Source: Actinobacteria bacterium HGW-Actinobacteria-2 (GTDB taxonomy: Bacteria; Actinomycetota; Actinomycetes; Propionibacteriales; Propionibacteriaceae). Taken from it: a stretch of DNA of 64,000 nucleotides. Every line of letters starts with the position of its first letter. Position 1 is the stretch's first letter. The translations under genes were made by a program, and so were the position numbers. The notes under the pieces were generated by a model. It was given only the letters and a program-made list of their open reading frames with translations. It did no database searches and was not told the origin of the DNA. Below are positions 23,213 through 32,836 of the stretch, piece after piece. The stretch lies in assembly GCA_002841335.1 (NCBI GenBank), contig PHEY01000007.1:1-64000 (forward strand). The letters run 5' to 3'.

Positions 23213-23560
23213 TCAGTGGGCGGCTTCGATCTCAGCCCGTCGCAAGCCCACGATCTGATCGACCACCTGGACGGGGATCTGCTGAGCGGCGGTGAAGCCG
23301 ATGGCGCCCTTACTCAACCGATAGCCGGGCAGCTGATCGGCCACGGCGGCGACGATCGAACCGCTGAAGGGGAACAGCGTGTAGCCCTTCGCATGGGGGC
23401 CGATTCCGATCAACCCACGGCCCTGGTACATCAGGGCCGCGACGCCATAGCTGACGCCCTCGGTGAGGTCGGGCACCTGCGCCCGGGCATGGTCCAAAAC
23501 CGCGGTGATCGCTGCGGCCGCGGGAGCGTCCGCCTCGGCGATGAGGTCGGCAAAGGTCAT
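23213..23560 (-). CDS. DUF1801 / YdhG-type small protein
   Basis: A 115-residue protein with the DUF1801 fold pattern: an early helix, VSYGVAALMYQGRGLIGIG, then KGYTLFPFSGSIV and a final GAIGFTAAQQIP. Members are annotated as iron-chaperone-like or of unknown function; I make no functional claim. It stands alone between fasR and aceE, with 81 bp after it and 176 bp before aceE. Start ATG 23560 lacks a strong ribosome site. Confidence 0.8.
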   Translation of the reverse strand: MTFADLIAEADAPAAAAITAVLDHARAQVPDLTEGVSYGVAALMYQGRGLIGIGPHAKGYTLFPFSGSIVAAVADQLPGYRLSKGAIGFTAAQQIPVQVVDQIVGLRRAEIEAAH

Positions 23561-23736
23561 GCCAGGAGCCTAGAACGCCGGCTCGGCGTAGGCGCCCCCG
23601 GAGGGGGAGGAAATGCTGATTTCGGCTCGGTTGAAGGGAATGTGGAGGTGATCACCACGGTTGGGGGAAGTGCGGGCCGATATGGTCTGACATTGCACGA
23701 CGACCTCGTGCGCCCCCTGTGAAAGGCGACAACGAC

Positions 23737-26499
23737 GTGGCAACAGCCGACTCCGCTGACGCGATCCTGAACGGATTGCCGACGAACCTGCCCGACATTG
23801 ACTCGGAAGAGACTGCCGAGTGGTTGGACTCACTCGACCTGATGATCGATACCGACGGACGCAACCGCGCGCGGTACATCATGCTCAAGCTGCTCGAGCG
23901 TGCTCGCAGCCGTGCGGTCGGACTGCCCGCATTGACCGCCACCGACTACGTCAACACCATTCCGGCCGATCGTGAGCCGGTCTACCCCGGCGATGTCGAG
24001 CTGGAGCGACAGTTCCGCCGGTTGGTGCGCTGGAATGCCGCGATCATGGTCCATCGCGCCCAGCGTCCCGGCGTCGGAGTGGGCGGCCACATCTCCACCT
24101 ATGCCTCGGCTTCGACCCTGTACGAGGTCGGCTTCAACCATTTCTTCCGTGGCAAGGACCACCCCGGTGGTGGTGACCAGGTGTTCTTCCAGGGCCACGC
24201 CAGCCCCGGCATGTACGCCCGCGCCTTCCTCGAAGGCCGCCTGGGTGAGGCCGATCTGGACGGCTTCCGGCAGGAGAAGAGCCACCTGGTCGACGGCCAG
24301 GTGCGCGCGCTGCCGTCCTACCCGCACCCGCGCCAGATGCCTGACTTCTGGGAGTTCCCGACCGTGTCGATGGGGCTGGGCCCGATCAACGCCATTCACC
24401 AGGCGCAGTTCAACAAGTACCTGACCAACCGCGGCATCAAGGACACCTCCGAGCAGCACGTGTGGGCCTTCCTCGGTGACGGCGAGATGGACGAGGTCGA
24501 AAGCCGCGGTGCCCTGCAACTGGCCGCCTACGAGGGGCTGGACAACCTGACCTTCGTGGTCAACTGCAACCTGCAGCGTCTGGACGGTCCGGTGCGCGGC
24601 AACTCCAAGATCATGCAGGAGCTTGAGTCCTTCTTCCGTGGCGCCGGCTGGAACGTGATCAAGGTGGTCTGGGGCCGCGGCTGGGATCCGCTGCTGGCTG
24701 CCGACAACGAAGGCGCGCTGGTGAGCCTGATGAACACCACCACCGACGGCGACTACCAGACCTACAAGGCCAATGACGGCGCCTACGTCCGGGCGAACTT
24801 CTTCGATCGCGACCCGCGCACCCAGGCCATGGTGGCCGACTGGTCGGACGATCGCATCTGGAAGCTGACCCGCGGCGGCCACGACTTCAACAAGGTGTAC
24901 GCGGCCTACAAGGCGGCCACCGAGTTCAAGGGCGCGCCCACGGTGATCCTCGCCCACACCATCAAGGGATACTTCCTGGGCAGCCACTTCGCCGGACGCA
25001 ACGCCACCCACCAGATGAAGAAGCTGGCGCTGGACGATCTCAAGCAGTTCCGTGATCGCCTCGACATCCCGATCACCGACGCGGTGTTGGAGGAGAACCC
25101 CTACCAGCCGCCGTACATGAACCCCGGTGCCGGCGACGAGCGGATCGACTACGCGCTGGAGCGTCGCCGTACCCTCGGCGGTTGGGTACCCGAGCGCCGC
25201 ACCGCTGCGCCGGCGCTGAAGCTGCCCGACCAGTCGGCGTATGACGCGGTGAAGAAGGGCTCCGGTTCGCAGGCGGTGGCCACGACCATGGCGTGGGTGC
25301 GCCTGCTCAAAGACCTCATGCGCGACAAGGAGTTCGGTTCCCACGTCGTGCCGATCATCCCGGACGAGGCCCGCACCTTCGGCATGGACTCGTTCTTCCC
25401 GAGCATCAAGATCTACAACCCGCACGGTCAGAACTACACCCCGGTCGACAACGAGCTGATGCTGGCCTACCGGGAGAGCCCGCAGGGCCAGATCCTGCAC
25501 ATGGGCATCAACGAGGCCGGCTCGCTGGCTGCGTTCACCGCCGTGGGCAGTTCGTATGCCACCCACGGGGTGCATATGGTGCCGATCTACGTCTTCTACT
25601 CGATGTTCGGCTTCCAGCGCACCGGTGATGCCATCTGGGCCGCTGCCGACCAGCTCACTCGTGGCTTCATGATCGGCGCCACCGCCGGACGCACCACGCT
25701 GACCGGTGAAGGCACCCAGCACATGGACGGGCATTCGCACCTGCTGGCGGCGACCAACCCGGCCGTGGTGGCCTACGACCCGGCCTATGGCTACGAGATC
25801 GCGCACATCATGGCCGACGGTCTGCGCCGCATGTACGGCGAGAACCCGGAGGACGTCATCTACTACCTGACGGTCTACAACGAGCCGGCCGTCCAGCCGG
25901 CCGAGCCGGAGAACGTCGATGTCGATGGCATCGTCCGCGGCATGCACCTGCTGGCTGAAGGCAGCACCGACGGGGTGGCCGGTGACGCACCGCGCGCCCA
26001 GCTGCTGGCCTCGGGTGTGGGCGTGCCGTGGGCCCTGGAGGCTCAGGAGCTGCTCAAACGTGACTTCGGTGTGGCCGCCGACGTGTGGAGCGTCACCAGC
26101 TGGAACGAGCTGCGTCGCGACGGTCTGCGCTACGACGACCAGCGCTTCCGTCATCCTGATCAGGATGCCGAGCTGCCGTGGGTGACTCAGAAGCTGCAGG
26201 GACGTCCCGGCCCGGTGATCGCAGTGTCGGACTACATGCGCGGGGTTCAGGATCAGATCCAGAACTGGGTGCCGCAGCCTTTCGCCTCCCTGGGCGCGGA
26301 CGGCTTCGGTTTCTCCGACACTCGTGCGGCGGCTCGGCGCTTCTTCGGGATCGACGGCCCGTCCATCGTGGTTCGGACGCTGCAGCAACTGGCCACCACC
26401 GGTGAGGTGGATGCCGGTGCGGCTGCTCACGCAGCCCAGCTGTATCGCCTCGACGATGTCACTGCGGGTCGCAGCGGAGCCGTCGGCGGTGACGCCTAG
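23737..26499 (+). CDS. aceE: Pyruvate dehydrogenase E1 component, homodimeric
   Basis: A 920-residue single-chain E1. The thiamine diphosphate site is visible as [14 protein letters not shown] (around residue 247) with the Asn of [17 protein letters not shown]. It has the active-site region [20 protein letters not shown] near the N-terminus and the pyrimidine-binding middle domain ([12 protein letters not shown]). It decarboxylates pyruvate and transfers acetyl to E2, feeding acetyl-CoA to the adjacent fatty-acid cluster. GTG 23737 is preceded by GAAAGGCG; GTG 23719 is the alternative. Its 3' end forms one arm of a terminator. Confidence 0.96.
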   Translation: MATADSADAILNGLPTNLPDIDSEETAEWLDSLDLMIDTDGRNRARYIMLKLLERARSRAVGLPALTATDYVNTIPADREPVYPGDVELERQFRRLVRWNAAIMVHRAQRPGVGVGGHISTYASASTLYEVGFNHFFRGKDHPGGGDQVFFQGHASPGMYARAFLEGRLGEADLDGFRQEKSHLVDGQVRALPSYPHPRQMPDFWEFPTVSMGLGPINAIHQAQFNKYLTNRGIKDTSEQHVWAFLGDGEMDEVESRGALQLAAYEGLDNLTFVVNCNLQRLDGPVRGNSKIMQELESFFRGAGWNVIKVVWGRGWDPLLAADNEGALVSLMNTTTDGDYQTYKANDGAYVRANFFDRDPRTQAMVADWSDDRIWKLTRGGHDFNKVYAAYKAATEFKGAPTVILAHTIKGYFLGSHFAGRNATHQMKKLALDDLKQFRDRLDIPITDAVLEENPYQPPYMNPGAGDERIDYALERRRTLGGWVPERRTAAPALKLPDQSAYDAVKKGSGSQAVATTMAWVRLLKDLMRDKEFGSHVVPIIPDEARTFGMDSFFPSIKIYNPHGQNYTPVDNELMLAYRESPQGQILHMGINEAGSLAAFTAVGSSYATHGVHMVPIYVFYSMFGFQRTGDAIWAAADQLTRGFMIGATAGRTTLTGEGTQHMDGHSHLLAATNPAVVAYDPAYGYEIAHIMADGLRRMYGENPEDVIYYLTVYNEPAVQPAEPENVDVDGIVRGMHLLAEGSTDGVAGDAPRAQLLASGVGVPWALEAQELLKRDFGVAADVWSVTSWNELRRDGLRYDDQRFRHPDQDAELPWVTQKLQGRPGPVIAVSDYMRGVQDQIQNWVPQPFASLGADGFGFSDTRAAARRFFGIDGPSIVVRTLQQLATTGEVDAGAAAHAAQLYRLDDVTAGRSGAVGGDA

Positions 26500-26514
26500 G
26501 CGCCGACGGCTTTC
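26478..26514 (+). terminator. aceE: aceE terminator overlapping its stop codon
   Basis: AGCCGTCGGCG (26478-26488) pairs perfectly with CGCCGACGGCT (26501-26511), with a 12-nt loop holding the aceE TAG stop, and TTT/TTC follows. The left arm is the last coding sequence of aceE. A translating ribosome would occupy the left arm, so termination may depend on it clearing the stop. Confidence 0.7.
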
Positions 26515-26580
26515 CTCACGGGTGCGAATCTGGCAGGCTGAAGCCAACCAAAATCATCTGTGGGGAAGTGAGAAAGCAGC

Positions 26581-27003
26581 GTGACTACCGCGCCCGGACC
26601 GGCGTCGTCGTCGGCTGCGGCCGTACTGGGATTCAGCCCAGGCTCGGCGGTGCAAGAACTTGGCTGGGATTCCGACGTCGATGACGCGTTGCGGACCGCC
26701 TTGTTGGACGTCCTCGGTGAGGACTTCGTCTATGAGGCCGTGGAAGCGGTCGACGTCGTCCTGCTGTGGTGGCGTGAGGAGGACGGTGACCTGGGCGACG
26801 GATTGGTCGACGCCCTCACCGATCTGAGTTCCACCGGCCATATCTGGTTGCTGACCCCCAGGGTCGGTCGCCCCGGCTACGTTGAGCCCTCTGATCTGGC
26901 CGACGCCGCGTTGACTGCCGGCCTCGCCCTGGCCAACTCGGCCAATGTGTCCAAGGACTGGCAGGCGCAGAAGTTGGTACGCCCCAAGGGAGTGCGCCGC
27001 TAG
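26581..27003 (+). CDS. DUF3052 family protein
   Basis: A 140-residue protein matching DUF3052: GSAVQELGWDSDVDDALR near the N-terminus, WWREEDGDLGDGLVDAL in the middle, and a conserved lysine-rich end (KDWQAQKLVRPKG). It is restricted to Actinobacteria, and the gene commonly neighbours aceE. GTG 26581 follows a GGGGAAGTGAGA stretch that supplies a ribosome site. No catalytic motif is visible. It is followed by tRNA-Val on the other strand. Confidence 0.9.
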   Translation: MTTAPGPASSSAAAVLGFSPGSAVQELGWDSDVDDALRTALLDVLGEDFVYEAVEAVDVVLLWWREEDGDLGDGLVDALTDLSSTGHIWLLTPRVGRPGYVEPSDLADAALTAGLALANSANVSKDWQAQKLVRPKGVRR

Positions 27004-27125
27004 CTTCGGCGGATTGGCTCGGCGGCGGCCACCTCAGGGGGAGTGTCGACTGTTGTCGCGCTGAGCGCAGCCGCGCGATCCCGGGCTTCCCGCGTCCGAT
27101 CGCATTGCGTCGAACGCCGGGTGGG

Positions 27126-27199
27126 TGGGCGCAAAGGGACTCGAACCCCTGACCCCCTCCTTGTAAGGGAGGTGCTCTAACCAACTGAGCTATGCGCCC
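27126..27199 (-). tRNA. tRNA-Val (TAC)
   Basis: On the minus strand a 74-nt tRNA folds with acceptor GGGCGCA/TGCGCCC, D-arm GCTCAGTTGGTTAGAGC, anticodon loop CTTACAA (anticodon TAC) and T-loop GTTCGAGTC. CCA is not encoded. No phage-like gene adjoins it. Confidence 0.95.
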
Positions 27200-27862
27200 C
27201 GGCCAGACATCTTAGAGGTCTGGAGGGGGTACCGGTGACCGGTCGGATACCACCGGGGGCATAGCGGTGCGATCCGCACCCGTCGGCGACAGTGCGGCGA
27301 GGCGGAAAAGGCACCGGAGTTGCCACGTTTCAAAGCCGCGCGTGAGGGTTCGTGAGGCACCAAGAAAGCCAGTGGGACTGAAGTTTGAAGGCTCGCGAGA
27401 GCGCTACGGGCTGGTGGGACTGGATGGATACCCGGCCGGGTAATGCTCGGCATATCTCCTAGTCAGAGGCATGTCGGCCGCGCCTTCGGGGTGTCGAGCG
27501 GGCGCGACAGGGTAGTGGCGGGGTGGGAGTGTCGGCCAATCGCCCCGAGTAATGGAATGCGGAATACAATGCCTTCGATAGGGAATAGCGAATAGGCAAT
27601 AGTGGCGCCACCTGGCCATCGTTCGGAGTTCACGATGGTGAAGCTGGATCAGGTTCTTCAGGGCTATTCATCGTTGTGAGAATCTTGCGATTGCTGCCCC
27701 AGTCGACGGGTGGCCGCGCCCCATGTGCGCCGATGCCGCTCGCGAGTCGGTGGTGAGGGGCGTGGGTGTCGGCGGAAGAAAACTCGCCGCGTGCTGCAAA
27801 TCCGCTTGTCAGACCCCAGACAGGGAAGGAGCCCGCCACGAACCGGGAGCGTTCTGCGGGCA

Positions 27863-27942
27863 CTGCCGGGGGGCAGCTAATCCGGCTCGGGGGGAACCGG
27901 AGTTCTTATGAGGCGGGGGCTCGGGGGGAACCTCTTGCCTCG
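27863..27942 (-). ncRNA. Probable 6C RNA (two hairpins with C6 loops)
   Basis: On the minus strand two consecutive stem-loops (27910-27941 and 27881-27901) carry the identical 11-nt loop TTCCCCCCGAG. Two hairpins with six-C loops define the actinobacterial 6C RNA family, known in M. tuberculosis as B11. A third hairpin, CTGCC-CCCC-GGCAG (27863-27876), follows. Upstream on the same strand are TTGCGC (27974-27979) and TAAAGT (27949-27954), 19 bp apart, a possible promoter that would start transcription near 27942. The exact ends and terminator are uncertain. Confidence 0.72.
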
Positions 27943-28037
27943 ATGAGTACTTTAGTCCAGTTGGTCAGGCGCTGCGCAAGCCCTTTTCTGAAACTTCTTC
28001 AGCTTTTCTGGGGGCTATTCATCTACGTACTTCAGTT

Positions 28038-28122
28038 GTCCCCCACTGGGGGGACTCCCGTGTCACCCGCAGGGGGACATAAACGCCTGAATTGTGGGTT
28101 TCTGCATTCGAAAATGTCCCCC
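28038..28122. promoter_or_regulatory. Three TGTCCCCC-type dyads upstream of prfB
   Basis: GTCCCCC/GGGGGAC forms a perfect 7-bp dyad at 28038-28055. TGTCACCC/GGGGGACA at 28061-28079 is a near-perfect second copy, and TGTCCCCC at 28115-28122 is a third half-site. The arrangement resembles repeated binding sites for a dimeric regulator. The regulator is unknown, and the target could be prfB or the divergent 6C RNA. Confidence 0.45.
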
Positions 28123-28181
28123 GCGTAGGTGACGGGGCGGCTGGCGGCACTGAGTCTCAATCACCGGTAGAGTTGTGCGCT

Positions 28182-29291
28182 GTGACTGTGGCTGACCTAC
28201 AGGCCGCTCTGGCCGACCTCGATCGAACGCTGACTTCGATCGAGACTGTGCTCGACCCTGCTTCGAAACAGGCCGAGATCGCCGACTTGGCTGAGCAGGC
28301 CGGTGCCCCCGATCTGTGGGACGACCAGGAGCATGCCCAGCAGGTGACCTCCCGACTGTCGCGTCTGCAGTCCGAGGTGGACCGGTTGACCGGGCTGCGG
28401 GGTCGGGTCGACGACCTCGCCGTGCTGATCGAGTTGGCCGAGGAGGAGTCCGATGCCTCCGCCATGGATGAGGCCCAACGTGAGCTCAAGTCCTTGGGCA
28501 GCGAGATCGAGGCGCTGGAGATTCGCACGCTGCTGTCGGGTGAGTACGACCAACGCGACGCCTTGGTGACCATTCGTTCCGAGGCCGGCGGGGTGGACGC
28601 GGCCGACTTCGCCGCCATGCTGTTGCGGATGTACCTGCGCTGGGCCGAACGTCACGGCTACTCCACCGAGGTCTACGACACCTCCTACGCCGAGGAGGCC
28701 GGGATCAAGTCGGCCACCTTCACGGTGAAGGAGCCCTTCGCTTACGGACTGTTGTCGGTCGAGCAGGGCACCCACCGACTGGTGCGGATCAGTCCCTTCG
28801 ACAACCAGGGCCGACGCCAGACCTCCTTCGCCGGGGTGGACGTGCTGCCGGTGACCGAGGAGACCGACCACATCGACATTCCCGAAGGCGATATTCGCGT
28901 CGACGTCTTTCGCTCGTCCGGCCCCGGTGGGCAGAGCGTCAACACCACCGACTCCGCCGTCCGGATCACCCACCTGCCGACAGGGCTGGTCGTCTCCTGT
29001 CAGAACGAGAAGTCCCAGCTGCAGAACAAGGCGGCCGCCATGCGCGTGCTGCAGTCGCGGCTGTTGGAGCGCACCCGGGCGGAGAAGGAAGCCGAGATGC
29101 GCGAACTGAAGGGCGATGGCGGCAACTCGTGGGGTTCGCAGATGCGTTCCTACGTCCTGCACCCCTATCAGATGGTCAAAGATCTGCGTACGAATCATGA
29201 AGTCGGCAACCCTGACGCGGTCTTCGACGGCGATCTGGACGGCTTCATCGACGCCGGAGTGCGCTGGCGCCGCCAGCAAGGTGAGCGCTGA
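28182..29291 (+). CDS. prfB: Peptide chain release factor 2
   Basis: A 369-residue class I release factor. The anticodon-like tripeptide is SPF in [13 protein letters not shown], and the catalytic GGQ is in [14 protein letters not shown] (around residue 250). It recognises UAA/UGA and triggers hydrolysis on the ribosome. GTG 28182 is chosen to match the usual N-terminus. The gene is one uninterrupted frame, with no in-frame UGA at the position where many bacteria use programmed +1 frameshifting. It is followed by ftsE, a common actinobacterial order (prfB-ftsE-ftsX-smpB). Confidence 0.95.
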   Translation: MTVADLQAALADLDRTLTSIETVLDPASKQAEIADLAEQAGAPDLWDDQEHAQQVTSRLSRLQSEVDRLTGLRGRVDDLAVLIELAEEESDASAMDEAQRELKSLGSEIEALEIRTLLSGEYDQRDALVTIRSEAGGVDAADFAAMLLRMYLRWAERHGYSTEVYDTSYAEEAGIKSATFTVKEPFAYGLLSVEQGTHRLVRISPFDNQGRRQTSFAGVDVLPVTEETDHIDIPEGDIRVDVFRSSGPGGQSVNTTDSAVRITHLPTGLVVSCQNEKSQLQNKAAAMRVLQSRLLERTRAEKEAEMRELKGDGGNSWGSQMRSYVLHPYQMVKDLRTNHEVGNPDAVFDGDLDGFIDAGVRWRRQQGER

Positions 29292-29310
29292 ACACGCCGA
29301 GGCACTTGGG

Positions 29311-29338
29311 TTGCACCTCGGTTGATCACACCTAGACT
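29311..29338 (+). promoter_or_regulatory. Candidate promoter for ftsE
   Basis: TTGCAC (29311-29316) and TAGACT (29333-29338) are separated by 16 bp, a plausible sigma-70-type -35/-10 pair. Downstream, TCCTTAG (29351-29357) and CTAAGGA (29364-29370) can form a 7-bp hairpin in the leader before the GTG start. Confidence 0.4.
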
Positions 29339-29405
29339 GCAAGCAGGCCGTCCTTAGGTTGCTCTAAGGAAACTTCCCCATCGCCTACCCGGCCTGCCAC
29401 GCATC

Positions 29406-30092
<687 letters not shown>

Positions 30093-30113
30093 TCGATACC
30101 TGGGGGTGGGCCG

Positions 30114-31016
30114 ATGAGACACACCCTGACAGAGGCGTTGTCGGGACTTCGGCGCAACGCCTCGATGACTTTCGCCGTGGTGGTCACCATGTGGGTGTCG
30201 TTGTCGCTGTTCGGCGTCGGGCTGCTGGCTGCCGAGCAGGTCGAGCTGTTCAAGGGCCGCTGGTACGACAAGATCGAGATCAGCGTGTTCATGTGCACGC
30301 CCAAGTCCAACGCGGTCACCTGCGAGCCGGGAGTGGTCACCACGGACGCTCAGCGCCAGGCCATCGAGGCCACGTTGCGATCCAATCCGGAAGTCGCCGA
30401 CGTGTTCTACGAGAGCAAAGAGGAAGCCTTCGCCGAGTTCAAAGAGGTCTACGCCGATTCGCCGGTGCTGGGCACGATGACCGTGGACATGATGTCGGAC
30501 TCGTTCCGGGTGAAACTGAAAGACCCCACCAAGTACGCCGGTGTGGTGTCCGCGGTTGCGGGCATGTCGGGCGTCGAGTCGGTCAACGACCTGCGCAAAC
30601 TCCTCGACCCGCTGTTCGCCTGGTTGAACCTGGCCCGGTGGGCCACCATCGGGGCCAGCGCTCTGTTGTTGCTGGCCGCCGCCTTGCAGATCGGTAACAC
30701 GATCCGGATGGCCGCCCACGCCCGCCGCCGCGAGATCGGCATCATGCGGCTGGTCGGTGCCTCGAACTGGTACATCATGCTGCCGTTCCTGTTGGAGTCA
30801 CTGGTGGCCGGCCTGGCCGGTGCCGTGCTCGCTTCGGGGACGTTGGCGGCCATCGAACAGTTTGTGATCAAGGACGGGGCCAAGGCCCAGTTCCCCCAAC
30901 AGCACTGGGTCGACTGGAGTCATGTCGGCCTGGCTGTCGCCAGCATCGCCGGAGTGGCGATCATCTTGTCGATCATCCCCACTCTGGTTTCCACTCGGAG
31001 GTTCCTCCGGGTCTAG
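30114..31016 (+). CDS. ftsX: Cell-division protein FtsX
   Basis: A 300-residue membrane protein with the FtsX plan: one N-terminal TM (around 20-42), a periplasm-side domain to about residue 170, then three C-terminal TMs near 180-200, 220-245 and 275-295. The outer domain has two cysteines (VFMCTPKSNAVTCEPG) that could form a disulfide. In other bacteria this domain binds the partner hydrolase, and here an M23 hydrolase gene follows after only 21 bp. The ATG follows GTGGGCCG. Confidence 0.95.
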   Translation: MRHTLTEALSGLRRNASMTFAVVVTMWVSLSLFGVGLLAAEQVELFKGRWYDKIEISVFMCTPKSNAVTCEPGVVTTDAQRQAIEATLRSNPEVADVFYESKEEAFAEFKEVYADSPVLGTMTVDMMSDSFRVKLKDPTKYAGVVSAVAGMSGVESVNDLRKLLDPLFAWLNLARWATIGASALLLLAAALQIGNTIRMAAHARRREIGIMRLVGASNWYIMLPFLLESLVAGLAGAVLASGTLAAIEQFVIKDGAKAQFPQQHWVDWSHVGLAVASIAGVAIILSIIPTLVSTRRFLRV

Positions 31017-31037
31017 TCAACTGATTGGACAATCATC

Positions 31038-32303
31038 GTGAAGGTGTCTTCCCCCACCTCGAGCGACGTCCGACTGCGACGCCGGCGTCGCTGGCCTGCG
31101 TCCGTGGCTGCGGTGGCGTTGGCCGTGTCGGTCAGCTTGGTACTGGGCGGTGTCACCCCGGCCGCCGCCGACGATCTCAAAGACGCCCGCGACAAGGTTC
31201 GCAAGCAGATGGTGCAGGCCAAGAAGCAGGTGTCCGCCGACAAGTCCGCACTGGCCAAGGCCGAGGACAGGCTGCGCGCATCCCAAGCCGCCCTGGCGGC
31301 GGCCAAGGCCGACCTGGCTGACGCGGAGAGCAAGCTCAGTGCGGCCCAAGGCATCGATGCGACGCTGGCGGCGCACTTGCAGGTGGCCGAAGCGGAGTTG
31401 GCCATCGCCACCCAGGCGGAGCAAGCCGCTCTACAAAACGTGAACAGCCAACGCGATCTGATCGGTGAGGTGGCGCGCGAGGCGTACCAGGCGCACACCG
31501 GGCTCGCCTCGGTGTCGATCCTGTTGGGTTCGGAGACCCCGCGGGATCTGGCCTCCCGAATGCACTGGAACGATACGGTCTTCGACACCACCGCCGCGGA
31601 GTTCCGGCGGCTCACCGATCTGGAGACGCAGGCCCAGGCAGCACGTGCGGCGCGCCTGGCTACCGAGCAGGCCGTCGCGGCCAAGCGCGCCGAGAGTGCG
31701 GCCAACGTGGCCACGACCAAGAGCCTGGCCGACCAAGCGGCGGCGAGTCGGAACAAGGTCGCCAACCTGGTCGAAGAGAACGCCAAGCTGCGCAAGGCCG
31801 CCCAGGACGAGTTGGAGGCCAGCAAGGCGCAGTACGACAAGCTGCAACGCGAGGAAGCCAAGATCTCGGCCAAGATTCGTGGCGAGGACGGTAACTACTC
31901 CAACCCCAACGGGTTCATCAAGCCGGTGGATGCACCGGCTGGCTCCCCGTTCGGTATGCGCTACCACCCGATCCTGCACTACTGGCGGATGCACTGGGGC
32001 ACCGACTTCGGTGCGGGCTGTGGCACGCCGATTCGGGCCATGGCCAACGGCAAAGTGATCTCTGCCGGTTGGACGACCTATGGCTTCGGGAACTACACGA
32101 TCATCAGCTACGGCCGGATGTTCGGCGCGAACCTGTCCAGCGGCTACGCCCACCAGTCGAAGGTGATCGTCCATGCCGGGCAGAAGGTCAAGCAGGGCCA
32201 GATCGTCGGCTATGTGGGGAGCACCGGCCTGAGCACGGGGTGTCACCTGCACCTGCAGGTCTACCGCAACGGTGTGCGGGTCAACCCCATGCGCTACCTG
32301 TGA
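31038..32303 (+). CDS. Coiled-coil M23 peptidase, putative FtsEX-controlled hydrolase
   Basis: A 421-residue exported protein. A signal peptide (RRRRRWPASVAAVALAVS region, cleavage near AAA-DD) is followed by a long coiled coil of Ala/Lys/Glu repeats (about 50-280) and a C-terminal LytM/M23 domain. The zinc site is intact: HWGTDFG (around residue 319) and CHLHLQVY (around 403). In E. coli FtsEX acts on EnvC and in mycobacteria on RipC. This protein has EnvC's coiled coil but looks catalytically competent. Its position after ftsX makes it the likely partner. Confidence 0.88.
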   Translation: MKVSSPTSSDVRLRRRRRWPASVAAVALAVSVSLVLGGVTPAAADDLKDARDKVRKQMVQAKKQVSADKSALAKAEDRLRASQAALAAAKADLADAESKLSAAQGIDATLAAHLQVAEAELAIATQAEQAALQNVNSQRDLIGEVAREAYQAHTGLASVSILLGSETPRDLASRMHWNDTVFDTTAAEFRRLTDLETQAQAARAARLATEQAVAAKRAESAANVATTKSLADQAAASRNKVANLVEENAKLRKAAQDELEASKAQYDKLQREEAKISAKIRGEDGNYSNPNGFIKPVDAPAGSPFGMRYHPILHYWRMHWGTDFGAGCGTPIRAMANGKVISAGWTTYGFGNYTIISYGRMFGANLSSGYAHQSKVIVHAGQKVKQGQIVGYVGSTGLSTGCHLHLQVYRNGVRVNPMRYL

Positions 32304-32354
32304 GGCGTGCTTGCTAGGCTGGCCTCGATCCAGCCGCACGAAGGAGACACGGGC

Positions 32355-32831
32355 ATGCCCAGACCAAAAGGCCGGGTGATGGTTGCCCAGAACCGCAAGG
32401 CGCATCACGACTATCACATCCACGACCGGTTCGAAGCCGGCCTGGTGCTCACCGGCACCGAGGTGAAGTCACTGCGCGCCGGACGGGCCTCGCTCGCCGA
32501 CGCGTTCGCCACCGTCGATGATGGTGAGGTGTGGCTGCGGAATGCGCACATCCCCGAGTACGCCTTCGGGACCTGGACCAACCACGCCACCCGGCGCACC
32601 CGCAAACTGCTGCTGCATCGCAACGAGATCGCGAAGCTGGAGCGGGAGACGTCCGCCTCTGGGCGCACCATCGTGCCGCTGGCGATCTACTTCTCCGACG
32701 GCTACGCCAAGGTTGAGATCGCCGTGGCGACCGGCAAGCGTGAATGGGACAAGCGCCAGACCATCGCCGCTCGCGACGCCGATCGTGACGCGCGCCGCGA
32801 ACTGGCCGAGCGTAACCGCGGTCAGCGGTAG
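32355..32831 (+). CDS. smpB: SsrA-binding protein SmpB
   Basis: A 158-residue RNA-binding protein starting at ATG 32355, with AAGGAG at 32341-32346. Family motifs are [25 protein letters not shown] and the C-terminal tail ([11 protein letters not shown]...) that enters the decoding centre. It delivers tmRNA to stalled ribosomes; the tmRNA gene lies 2.6 kb downstream. An upstream start at 32307 would lack a ribosome site. Confidence 0.96.
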   Translation: MPRPKGRVMVAQNRKAHHDYHIHDRFEAGLVLTGTEVKSLRAGRASLADAFATVDDGEVWLRNAHIPEYAFGTWTNHATRRTRKLLLHRNEIAKLERETSASGRTIVPLAIYFSDGYAKVEIAVATGKREWDKRQTIAARDADRDARRELAERNRGQR

Positions 32832-32836
32832 CCCCG

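Larger units (their letters stand above)
27200..28181. other. Large intergenic region upstream of prfB
   Basis: About 980 bp without a credible protein gene. Frames here lack ribosome sites and family features. It holds the 6C-like RNA (27863-27942, minus), two further weak hairpins to its left (27805-27824 and 27831-27861) and TGTCCCCC dyads near prfB (28038-28122). Parts of 27540-27690 and 27960-28120 are less GC-rich than the surroundings. The rest I cannot interpret. Confidence 0.6.

Noticed and set aside
23830-26547. Long minus-strand frame opposite aceE
   Set aside because: Mirror of a real gene with all expected domains; the antisense product has no recognisable motif.
27820-27950. 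Possible cyclic-di-AMP riboswitch, from the GGGGGAACC motifs on the plus strand
   Set aside because: The two identical loops contain six Cs on the minus strand, which fits the 6C RNA family better, and prfB is not a usual riboswitch target.
27766-28128. Plus-strand frame of 120 codons in the intergenic region before prfB
   Set aside because: It crosses the 6C-like hairpins and the TGTCCCCC dyads, lacks a ribosome site and shows no family pattern.
28182-28270. Programmed +1 frameshift in prfB
   Set aside because: The frame is continuous from GTG 28182 with no in-frame UGA or CUU-UGA signal near codon 25.
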